DNA of 6,285 nt from Thermoplasmata archaeon (GTDB lineage: Archaea > Thermoplasmatota > Thermoplasmata > SG8-5 > JAGLSY01): positions 1 through 6,285 of the forward strand of contig JAGLQE010000205.1 of the NCBI GenBank assembly GCA_023137005.1, read 5' to 3'. Under the pieces are notes generated by a model. That model worked only from the letters and a program-made list of their open reading frames with translations. It was not told where the DNA came from and searched no databases. A program made the translations under genes and the position numbers. Shown here one piece after another: positions 1 to 5,521 of this stretch. Every line of letters begins with the position of its first letter. The stretch's first letter is position 1.

Positions 1-43
1 CTTCAGGCGGGGCATGTTCAAAGAGAAGATGTTTGCATACACA
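1..43 (+). repeat. Dispersed repeat, copy 1, at the window edge
   Basis: Bases 1-19 (CTTCAGGCGGGGCATGTTC) are identical to 1424-1442. Weaker similarity with small gaps continues through GAAGATGTTTGCATA, against GAAATGCTTG..GCATA in the other copy. The copy abuts the phoU stop codon and is cut by the window start, so its true left end is unknown. Confidence 0.6.
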
Positions 44-1051
44 TTAGTCTGAGTCCTTGATCAGATTATTGATAACGATCTCCGATATACCACCAGAATA
101 CTCGCCCGTTCGTCTTATCGACTCGGCAATATAGCTTATCGCGATAGTGCTCCGGCCCTTGCTCTTGATTGGGTGGTCTGTTATATCCTCGCACATTTCT
201 ACTAGCTCTTTCTTATTGTCGATATTCTTATTGGCAAGCTCAATATCTCTCTTTATCCAGGCCTCGATGGATTTATTAAAGATGTCCAGAGCAAGTTCCG
301 AAGCCTTGGTTATCTTCTTTATAAGTTTCGCATCCAATTTCTTCTCGATAAGCTGGGGGGTGTGCTCGGCTATCTTCACCGCGTGGTCCCCTATCCTCTC
401 TATCGCCCTGCTTATCAGGTAATAATTACTGGCCTCCTCGGGCATGACACCTATCTTCTTGGCAAGGCTGATATTCCGAAGCACGATATTCGACTGTCTG
501 GCGACCAGCCATTCCAGCCTGTCAACATCTCGATCCCGCTTTATCACATTCTCGGCCTTGACCGGATCATTCTCAAGCAGTGCTTTTAGTGCATCCTCGT
601 GCATGGCCCTTACCAGCAGGTGCATCCTGCGGATGGTCTTGTCAAAGGGCATCTCCGTGGGTGACAGGAAATCAGTTATCGTGATAGAGTGGTCATCCTC
701 CTCGATGATCTCCGGCCCAACTGCTATCTGGGTGAACTCTGTAACGGTATCGCGCACCATGGCATCGATACTGCCCTTGGATGAGATGATTATATTGGTA
801 TAACCCATGATATAGGCCCCGATAAGAAGTCTGAAAAGGTAAGTTGGATCCTTGATATCATCAACATTGAAGTTCTTGGTAAGCGTGATCTTTTCCCCTT
901 CTGTGCTGGCCGTGATGAGAAGTGTTCCGTCCGCCTGGACCATGACCCCTAGAGAATCATTCTTCTTGATATTGGCCGAGCGTATCCATTCCTTTGGGAG
1001 GGTTATTACGTAGGATGAACCGCCTGTCACCTGAACCTTGCGAGTTTCCAT
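44..1051 (-). CDS. phoU: AbrB-PhoU fusion, phosphate-uptake regulator type
   Basis: The 335-residue protein has an N-terminal SpoVT/AbrB-type swapped-hairpin DNA-binding domain at about residues 1-48 (METRKVQVTGGSSYVITLPK, then a KKND..GV turn). A mostly helical PhoU region follows from about residue 110. It contains the PhoU metal-binding type helix RAIERIGDHAVKIAEH, and a second, degraded copy near the C-terminus (ESIRRTGEYSGGISE) that lacks the usual Asp/His. The length and this domain order match the archaeal AbrB-PhoU family, which is thought to regulate phosphate uptake or phosphate-responsive genes; here that role is inferred by homology. The ATG at 1051 is chosen because the AbrB motif starts directly after it and a TATA-like box lies about 26 bp upstream, implying a leaderless mRNA. 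The stop is TAA. No pst transporter gene is visible next to it, and the gene is divergent from the oxidase operon. It could regulate something other than phosphate transport. Confidence 0.88.
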   Translation of the reverse strand: METRKVQVTGGSSYVITLPKEWIRSANIKKNDSLGVMVQADGTLLITASTEGEKITLTKNFNVDDIKDPTYLFRLLIGAYIMGYTNIIISSKGSIDAMVRDTVTEFTQIAVGPEIIEEDDHSITITDFLSPTEMPFDKTIRRMHLLVRAMHEDALKALLENDPVKAENVIKRDRDVDRLEWLVARQSNIVLRNISLAKKIGVMPEEASNYYLISRAIERIGDHAVKIAEHTPQLIEKKLDAKLIKKITKASELALDIFNKSIEAWIKRDIELANKNIDNKKELVEMCEDITDHPIKSKGRSTIAISYIAESIRRTGEYSGGISEIVINNLIKDSD

Positions 1052-1072
1052 ACAACTGTGAAAATGGACATT

Positions 1073-1082
1073 GCTTTTAAGG
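1073..1082 (-). promoter_or_regulatory. TATA-like box for phoU, leaderless promoter
   Basis: Read on the minus strand, the sequence is CCTTAAAAGC. Its centre lies about 26 bp upstream of the phoU ATG, which is the archaeal TATA-to-start-site distance, so transcription would begin at or next to the start codon. No Shine-Dalgarno motif is seen in the intervening bases, in keeping with a leaderless message. No transcript data support this. Confidence 0.5.
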
Positions 1083-1089
1083 CTTTCTA

Positions 1090-1114
1090 TATATCTCTAT
1101 ATTTTTGAGATATA
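1090..1114. promoter_or_regulatory. Inverted repeat upstream of the phoU promoter, candidate operator
   Basis: The arms TATATCTC (1090-1097) and GAGATATA (1107-1114) are perfect 8-bp complements separated by 9 bp. The site lies just upstream of the phoU TATA-like box, a reasonable place for an activator or autoregulator, and AbrB-type proteins are DNA binders. The region is A/T-rich, so chance symmetry is possible. Confidence 0.3.
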
Positions 1115-1123
1115 GTATATATT

Positions 1124-1173
1124 TGTGGGTGCGTGGTGTGGGTTTGTTAGGTGGGGTGTGGCAATGTGTGGGG
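1124..1173 (+). other. G/T-rich tract with four G-runs
   Basis: About 50 bases of the plus strand are nearly all G and T, with G-runs at 1127-1129, 1140-1142, 1153-1156 and 1170-1173. Cytosine is almost absent. The loops between runs are 10-13 bases, so a G-quadruplex is possible but would be weak. No origin-type repeat or coding frame was recognised in it. Confidence 0.4.
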
Positions 1174-1270
1174 ATAATGTCTCAAAGGATGAAGACTCCC
1201 CCGCCCTATGGACAAGGTTCGCAGTTTAGCACTCTGTATTGTCACTTGCTAACACATCAATAATAGTACC
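1174..1270. other. Intergenic stretch with no recognised feature
   Basis: About 100 bp between the G/T-rich tract and the hairpin cluster. I see no open frame of note, no tRNA-like arms, no convincing box C/D pair and no clear promoter. Confidence 0.4.
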
Positions 1271-1272
1271 CT

Positions 1273-1321
1273 GAATCTCAGCAGAGCTGAGCTTTCAGAA
1301 TCTCGGCAAGCCGAGCTTCGC
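1273..1321. repeat. Two tandem 25-bp hairpin units with a compensatory change
   Basis: The units start at 1273 and 1298 and both read GAATCTC, then A or G, then GC, a short loop, GC, T or C, and GAGCTT. Unit 1 has the stem CTCAGC/GCTGAG (1277-1282 with 1286-1291). Unit 2 has CTCGGC/GCCGAG (1302-1307 with 1310-1315). The only stem difference is A-T in one unit and G-C in the other, so pairing is kept. Outer GAA and TTC bases extend both stems. Confidence 0.65.
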
Positions 1322-1403
1322 CCTTGCGTCTCTCATGATTGCTCATTTGAAGCTAATGATCAAATGCCTATTTCTACAATACTGGTTTGCTTCGCAACCT
1401 TCA

Positions 1404-1423
1404 GAAATCGAAGTCTCGATTTC
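1404..1423. repeat. Perfect 8-bp hairpin
   Basis: GAAATCGA (1404-1411) pairs with TCGATTTC (1416-1423) around the loop AGTC. It is the strongest single stem of the cluster. It directly precedes the 19-bp element at 1424-1442 and is flanked by CCTTCAG direct repeats (1398-1404 and 1423-1429). Confidence 0.65.
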
Positions 1424-1469
1424 CTTCAGGCGGGGCATGTTCGCTAATGAAATGCTTGCTAGCATATGC
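1424..1469 (+). repeat. Dispersed repeat, copy 2
   Basis: Positions 1424-1442 match bases 1-19 exactly, and gapped similarity continues to about 1465. It lies in the same orientation as copy 1, so phoU and its promoter sit between two direct copies about 1.4 kb apart. The copy belongs to the hairpin cluster, and its downstream half contains the short stem ATGCT/AGCAT and the palindrome GCATATGC. Confidence 0.6.
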
Positions 1470-1578
1470 CTTGTAGATAATATGTCCTGCATTTCTGCAT
1501 ATTATATTTCAAAATTAGTCAAAGACATTAGTTGTAAAAACTATTGTTATTATATATAGTATATTGTGGGCAAGATGC

Positions 1579-1604
1579 ATAGTTAGGCGAAACTTAACTA
1601 TAAT
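1579..1604 (+). promoter_or_regulatory. Candidate promoter and operator of the oxidase operon
   Basis: A BRE/TATA-like string, CGAAACTTAACTATAAT, ends at 1604. Initiation about 26 bp downstream of its centre would leave a leader of roughly 35-40 bases, enough for the Shine-Dalgarno at 1648. A perfect inverted repeat with arms ATAGTTA (1579-1585) and TAACTAT (1595-1601), 9-bp spacer, overlaps it and could bind a repressor. An alternative TATA-like run lies at 1549-1558. The exact promoter is uncertain. Confidence 0.35.
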
Positions 1605-1647
1605 CAACAATCCAATATCTTTATCTCCATGAAATATATGTTGGGCT

Positions 1648-1652
1648 GGAGG
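1648..1652 (+). promoter_or_regulatory. Shine-Dalgarno of the FAD oxidase
   Basis: GGAGG stands 8 bases before the ATG at 1661, a strong match and good spacing that fixes the start. It sits in the palindromic string TGGAGGCTCCA (1647-1657). Confidence 0.75.
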
Positions 1653-1660
1653 CTCCATCA

Positions 1661-3112
1661 ATGGGATATATTGAGGAATTGAAAAATGTCCTTGGCGACA
1701 AGGTGATGACAGAGGAATTCGAGAGGTTCATTTTCGGAGCAGATTGGTCTCCACGAACCACGGATGAGATATTCATGCCCGATGTCGTCATATGCCCGCG
1801 GTCCACCGATGATGTGGTCAAGACTGTTAGGATCGCCTATGAGCATGGTATTCCTGTGACAGCCGGTGGTGGATTGACAGGCATGGCCGGTGGTGCGGTT
1901 CCCATCCACAAGGGAATATACATAGACGGCACATGTCTCAATAAGATAATCGAGGTCGATGTGAAGAATCAAACGATCAGATCACAATCCGGTGCTTCAC
2001 TTCAGGACCTGGTAGATGCCGGAGAGCCTCATGGCCTCTGGTTTCCCGTACTCCCCGAGAGCAAGTGGAGTTGCACGATCGCTTCCGCAATCGCATGTGA
2101 TAATGATTCCACCTTTGGGATGAAATATGGCAAGCCGCTCAATCAGGTATTGTCGATAGAGTTGGTAACAGGCAAGGGCGAGGTCATCGAGGTCGGGCAT
2201 CGCAAGACACGTTTCTCGGCATCCGGCTACAAGCTCAAGGACCTGGTTATCGGCAGTGAAGGAACCCTTGGTGTGATAACCGCCGCAACAGTTAAGATGG
2301 AACCCGTTCCAGAACATCGGTACGTTGACATGATAATATTCCCATCCATGGGCCGGGCTGTGGAATACCTTGATGCGATCCTGAAGATGGGTTTGGTCCC
2401 TGAAGGGGCTCACATCAATTGCAAAAGAAGATTGAAGTTCTACACCCATGCTTACAAGGAGAAACATGGACATGATCCCAAGGTTCCGGATTGGGCTGGT
2501 TCTTTATTAGCGATAATCTTCGCAGGAGACAGAGAAGTCGTGGATTTTTCATTGGAAAAGGCCTATTCATTGGCAAATGAGATGGGAGGTCAAGTAGTGG
2601 AGGAAAGAGAGATAGTGGATAATTGGTGGATAAGCAAGCACACCCTTGATTTCCCACCCTTCAAGCAGAAATGGCCCGCATCCCAGAAGGAAAAGAAGTT
2701 CGGAGCCGCGGATCCGGGAGTGCCCATGGGGCGGCTGGAGGATTTCTATGAGAAGTTCATCGAGACCGCTGAGAAATATGATCTTGAGGTATTGGGGATG
2801 AACGCTTATCTCGAACATCCCGGTAGCATTGGTTTTTCTCTCTCATGCGCATTGTTCGTGGATTATCGTAACCAGGATGAGGTTGATAGATACAGAAAAT
2901 ACTTCGAGGAGATGTCCAAGATCGCGGTTGACATGGATGGCACAATGTCCACTTACATGTCCGATACAGACCTCAAGGTTCCCTAGTTCGAGTACGAGCA
3001 CGGTCCGGCCGCGGAATACATGTTGGAGATAAAACGGATATTCGATCCCAAAGGAATAATGAACCCGGGAAAGAAGTTCACCCGCGACAAGGTTCTGGGA
3101 AAGGAGAAGTGA
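1661..3112 (+). CDS. Divergent FAD-linked oxidase (GlcD/D-lactate dehydrogenase type) with in-frame TAG
   Basis: The full frame is 483 residues if the TAG at 2984-2986 (residue 442) is read. If it stops there, the product is 441 residues and lacks the usual C-terminus. Residues 40-210 form the PCMH-type FAD-binding domain, with TAGGGLTGMAGGAVP (67-81) for the pyrophosphate loop and GYKLKDLVIGSEGTLGVIT (189-207). The C-terminal FAD-oxidase cap domain follows. After the TAG come YEHGPAAEYM and IKRIFDPKGIMNPGKKF, the normal family ending. The length with read-through fits the 460-485 residues usual for the family. The usual GHxGDGNxH and GEHGxG motifs are absent: NAYLEHPGSIG (381-391) and TYMSDTD (431-437) stand in their places. 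By family it oxidises a 2-hydroxyacid-like compound and passes electrons to the iron-sulfur partner encoded next, but the substrate is unknown. It could also be a recent pseudogene. Confidence 0.8.
2984..2986 (+). other. In-frame TAG codon, possible pyrrolysine
   Basis: TAG interrupts a frame that stays open and family-like on both sides. Aligning the neighbouring EYEHG with the K..(Y/F)LE.EHG segment that I recall for GlcD-type proteins puts this codon at a position usually held by an aromatic residue. Either a sense reading (pyrrolysine, residue 442) or a one-base change from TAT, TAC or TGG would explain it. No clear downstream stem-loop was found. Confidence 0.5.
3101..3112 (+). promoter_or_regulatory. 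Overlapping stop/start and Shine-Dalgarno
   Basis: AAGGAG (3101-3106) stands only 2 bases before GTG at 3109 and 11 bases before TTG at 3118. The oxidase TGA (3110-3112) overlaps the GTG. GTGATC at 3109-3114 also complements the usual 3' end of archaeal 16S rRNA. The true start of the iron-sulfur protein is therefore ambiguous between 3109 and 3118, a difference of three residues ahead of all motifs. Confidence 0.5.
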
Positions 3113-4200
3113 TCCATTTGTCAGGAATTGAAGAACACCGTGCGGATATCGAGACCTGCTTTGGAACATCATGCAATTTCTGTGAGCGCAACTGCCCGGT
3201 CTACAAAATTCTGAGGATAAGAACCTACACGAGCCGCGGCAAGAACAGGGCGATGCTCGGATTGATAGACGGTCATTATGATGCATCGGATAAAATGGCG
3301 GATGTCGTATTCTCCTGCACACTATGCGGGGCATGTGATGTTCATTGCTCCCTGCCAAATACCGAGAGGTTCATTGATCTTAGACGAGAACTTGTCAAGA
3401 AGGGACTTGGAAAACCAGAGTATGACGGCGCGATGAAGGCCATGAAGGAGACCGGAGATGTTTACGGAAGGCCGATCAGCACCTCCAAGATATTCGAGGA
3501 CACGAAAGACGGGGATATGCCCCTCTACCTTGGTTGCCAATACAAGGGGAATAAGAATGAAGTTTGGGATATCATAAAAGTTCTCGAGAAGATGGACATC
3601 AAGGTCAAGATAACAGATGATGAATCATGCTGCGGATACATCGCCCATGTCCTTGGTTATGAGGATGATGTTGAAAAATTAACATTGAAGTTCAAGAAGG
3701 ATTACCCGCATGAGGAATTCCTCACTCTCTGTCCTTCATGCACCATGTTCACCCAGGAAGAAATGGATCTGAACAGCGTTCATGCTCTGAAACATGTTCA
3801 TGGACTCATCATGGATAGGAAAGTTAAACTAAAGGACCTTGACATGGATGTCACCTACCACGATCCCTGCGATCTTGGAAGGAAGATGGGGCTGATCGAG
3901 GAACCGAGGGACATACTCTGGGCTATGGGGGTGCGCATACACGAGATGGAGAACTACGGATACTTCAGTTTATGCTGCGGTGCGGGTGGCGGAATGCTGA
4001 TCACGGACCCCGAGCTTGTGGAGGAGATGTCCAAGCAAAGGATGAAACAGGCTATTGATACGGGTGTTGACATTCTTGTTACAGCTTGTCCAACATGTGA
4101 ATCCACTCTCCTAACTGGATCAATGCTTGCCAGGAAAGAATATAAGAAGCGGGTTAAGGTAATGAGCCTGTGGGAATTGTTGGACCAGGCGCTGGAATAG
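3109..4200 (+). CDS. HdrD/GlcF-like iron-sulfur electron-transfer protein with two CCG domains
   Basis: The 363-residue protein carries two ferredoxin-type 4Fe-4S motifs, C17-x4-C22-x2-C25-x3-C29-P and C70-x2-C73-x2-C76-x3-C80. Two cysteine-rich CCG domains follow: C143, CC at 174-175, C208/C211; and C254, CC at 289-290, C327/C330. Both CCG motifs are complete, as in HdrB/HdrD subunits that hold noncubane 4Fe-4S clusters. It should take electrons from the FAD subunit and pass them to a disulfide, quinone or other carrier; which one is unknown. No membrane segment is seen. The GTG start overlaps the oxidase stop as GTGA, so the two are translationally coupled. TTG at 3118 is an alternative start that is better spaced from GGAG at 3103-3106. 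The stop is TAG; if TAG were sense, six more codons would precede TAA at 4219. Confidence 0.88.
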   Translation: MIHLSGIEEHRADIETCFGTSCNFCERNCPVYKILRIRTYTSRGKNRAMLGLIDGHYDASDKMADVVFSCTLCGACDVHCSLPNTERFIDLRRELVKKGLGKPEYDGAMKAMKETGDVYGRPISTSKIFEDTKDGDMPLYLGCQYKGNKNEVWDIIKVLEKMDIKVKITDDESCCGYIAHVLGYEDDVEKLTLKFKKDYPHEEFLTLCPSCTMFTQEEMDLNSVHALKHVHGLIMDRKVKLKDLDMDVTYHDPCDLGRKMGLIEEPRDILWAMGVRIHEMENYGYFSLCCGAGGGMLITDPELVEEMSKQRMKQAIDTGVDILVTACPTCESTLLTGSMLARKEYKKRVKVMSLWELLDQALE

Positions 4201-4230
4201 AATTCATACCATATCGGATAATTCCATCCA

Positions 4231-4242
4231 AACATTTATAAT
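4231..4242 (+). promoter_or_regulatory. BRE/TATA-like promoter for glmU
   Basis: AACATTTATAAT has a good archaeal TATA element (TTTATAAT, 4235-4242) preceded by an A-rich BRE-like CCAAAC. Initiation about 26 bp downstream of its centre falls near 4265, a few bases before the ATG at 4271, so the mRNA would be leaderless or nearly so. AAGGTG at 4254-4259 is only a weak ribosome-binding candidate. Confidence 0.5.
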
Positions 4243-4270
4243 CCATAAATTCTAAGGTGTATTGAGAACT

Positions 4271-5470
4271 ATGAAAGCAGTCATACTTACCGCTGGTGAA
4301 GGAACTCGGTTAAGGCCCTTCACAAATTCGGAACCAAAAGGCATGTTATCTATTGCAAACCGCCCGATATTAGAATACATCATCGAGGCCCTTGCACAGA
4401 ACAAGATCCGTGACATAATCATGGTGGTCGGTTATCAAAAAGAAAGGATAATGAGCTACTTCGAGGATGGCAAGGACCTCAATGTCAAGATAAGTTATAT
4501 TGTTCAGCGTAAGAGTGTGGGAAAGGTCGGAACCGCCTATGCCCTTAGCATGGCGAAGAAGAAGGTCAAGGATGATCTCATTGTACTGCCCGGTGATAAT
4601 CTCATAGATGCGAGAACCGTGGAGGACATCATAAAGGGAAAGGAAAAATACAAGGTCGCCATAGTTCAAAGTGATATTCCGTCAAAGTACGGGGTCGTTG
4701 AATTGAGGGGCAATGTCATCCGAAACATAACCGAAAAACCTACAGACGAGATAAGTAATCTCATCAGTACGGGCATTTATAAACTTCCGCCAAGCATCTT
4801 TGACGATATTTCCAAGGTCATGGACATGGGGAAGTATGACATGACAAGTGTTCTTCAATACATCATCCCGAAAAGAAAGGTTACAGCAGTTCTCACACAT
4901 GGTTTGTGGCAGGATGTCGTATATCCATGGGACCTGGTGGACACGAACTCTCTGGCATTGAAGGGTGCGGGAGCTCACACATCCGGAAGGATCGAACGGC
5001 ATGTGATACTCAAAGGCCCGGTCACCATCGGGAAAGGTTCTATTGTTAGATCTGGTTCATACATCGTCGGTCCTGTGATCATCGGAGATGGTTGCGAGAT
5101 AGGGCCCAATGTTGTTATTCACCCATCAACAAGCATCGGGAACAATGTCAGGATAGGACCAAATAGCGTGATCGAGCACAGTGTGATCATGAGCGATGTG
5201 AACATGGGTGCTTCGGCTCACATTTCCAATTCGGTCATCTGCGAAGGTGTGGAAATGGGGCCTCAATTCTGTGCAACATCCCGCTCGACAAATATTGAAA
5301 TGGACAATGAACTTCACAAGGTAGAACATATCGGTGCTCTGATCGGAGAGAGGACCATCATCGGGGACCAGGTAAGCATCATCGGGGGGACCATAATCGG
5401 TTCCAACTGCAATATCGCCTCCCATAAGGTGATATCTTCCAAACTCCCAGACAATTCAAGGATACTTTGA
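4271..5470 (+). CDS. glmU: Bifunctional sugar-1-phosphate nucleotidylyltransferase/acetyltransferase (GlmU type)
   Basis: The 399-residue protein starts at ATG 4271 because the nucleotide-binding strand MKAVILTAGEGTRLRP begins there. A TTG at 4262 would only add three residues. Residues 1 to about 230 are a nucleotidyltransferase domain with GEGTRLRPFTNSEPKG (9-24), GTAYAL (87-92), the metal-binding PGDN (107-110) and a later EKP. From about residue 240 there are repeated hexapeptides (IGKGSI, IGDGCEIGPNVVI, IGNNVRIGPNSVI, IGDQVSIIGGTIIG) forming a left-handed beta-helix acyltransferase domain. Archaeal members of this length make UDP-GlcNAc from GlcN-1-P by acetylation and uridylylation; some also act on other sugars, so specificity is inferred. 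The partial glmS 51 bp downstream supports the amino-sugar role. Confidence 0.88.
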   Translation: MKAVILTAGEGTRLRPFTNSEPKGMLSIANRPILEYIIEALAQNKIRDIIMVVGYQKERIMSYFEDGKDLNVKISYIVQRKSVGKVGTAYALSMAKKKVKDDLIVLPGDNLIDARTVEDIIKGKEKYKVAIVQSDIPSKYGVVELRGNVIRNITEKPTDEISNLISTGIYKLPPSIFDDISKVMDMGKYDMTSVLQYIIPKRKVTAVLTHGLWQDVVYPWDLVDTNSLALKGAGAHTSGRIERHVILKGPVTIGKGSIVRSGSYIVGPVIIGDGCEIGPNVVIHPSTSIGNNVRIGPNSVIEHSVIMSDVNMGASAHISNSVICEGVEMGPQFCATSRSTNIEMDNELHKVEHIGALIGERTIIGDQVSIIGGTIIGSNCNIASHKVISSKLPDNSRIL

Positions 5471-5472
5471 TC

Positions 5473-5518
5473 CATAAAAATAGGACAACTCAAATAACTC
5501 AATAAACTCAAAAGTGAT
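5473..5518 (+). promoter_or_regulatory. Possible glmS promoter and ribosome-binding site
   Basis: CATAAAAATAG near 5473-5483 resembles a TATA box and would give a leader of about 20 bases. GTGAT at 5514-5518 complements the 16S 3' end just before the ATG at 5522. The gap is short enough that glmS may instead be co-transcribed with glmU. Confidence 0.3.
5487..5511 (+). repeat. Three AACTCAA repeats with a 9-bp period
   Basis: AACTCAA occurs at 5487-5493, 5496-5502 and 5505-5511 in the 51-bp glmU-glmS gap, on exactly a 9-bp period. It may be a small regulatory or low-complexity sequence. Confidence 0.45.
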
Positions 5519-5521
5519 ATT

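Larger units (their letters stand above)
1271..1505. repeat. Cluster of hairpin-forming inverted repeats
   Basis: This 235-bp stretch contains at least six inverted repeats. They are: 1271-1298 (two stacked stems), 1298-1319, 1344-1366 (CATTTGA/TCAAATG), 1384-1399 (GGTTTGC/GCAACC with one bulge), 1404-1423 (GAAATCGA/TCGATTTC, 8 bp with a 4-base loop) and 1477-1505 (ATAATATG/CATATTAT). A short 5-bp stem also lies at 1452-1465. Internal sequence repeats link parts of it: GCTAATGA followed by AATGC occurs at 1352-1366 and 1443-1455, and CCTTCAG flanks the 1404-1423 stem on both sides. This could be a degenerate mobile repeat, a structured RNA or a multi-hairpin regulatory region; the sequence does not decide. 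A 74-codon open frame at 1335-1559 has no recognisable protein features and is not called a gene. Confidence 0.6.

Noticed and set aside
1200..1260. tRNA or box C/D RNA near GGTTCGCAG and GGATGAAG
   Set aside because: No cloverleaf arms pair around the GGTTCG, and the C and D box matches are weak and poorly spaced.
1271..1505. CRISPR array
   Set aside because: The hairpins differ in sequence and there are no equal-length repeats with regular unique spacers; no cas gene is present.
1335..1559. Open frame of 74 codons on the plus strand inside the hairpin cluster
   Set aside because: It has no recognisable domain and no Shine-Dalgarno, and it runs through inverted repeats; most likely not coding.
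1997..2473. Long minus-strand open frame of 158 codons inside the oxidase gene
   Set aside because: It is antisense to well-conserved FAD-domain codons, and its product is rich in His, Cys and Leu with no family resemblance.
1661..2986. Treating the oxidase as a complete 441-residue protein ending at TAG
   Set aside because: It would lack the conserved DPKGIMNPGKKF end, and the next gene overlaps the later TGA, so the ancestral frame clearly runs to 3112.
2987..3030. Stem-loop after the TAG that might act as a pyrrolysine insertion element
   Set aside because: Only short GC-rich pairings such as CCGCGG are present; I could not build a convincing stem at the expected place.
2843..3358. Minus-strand open frame of 171 codons spanning the oxidase end and the iron-sulfur gene start
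   Set aside because: It lies opposite conserved motifs of both genes, including the ferredoxin-type cysteines; a shadow frame.
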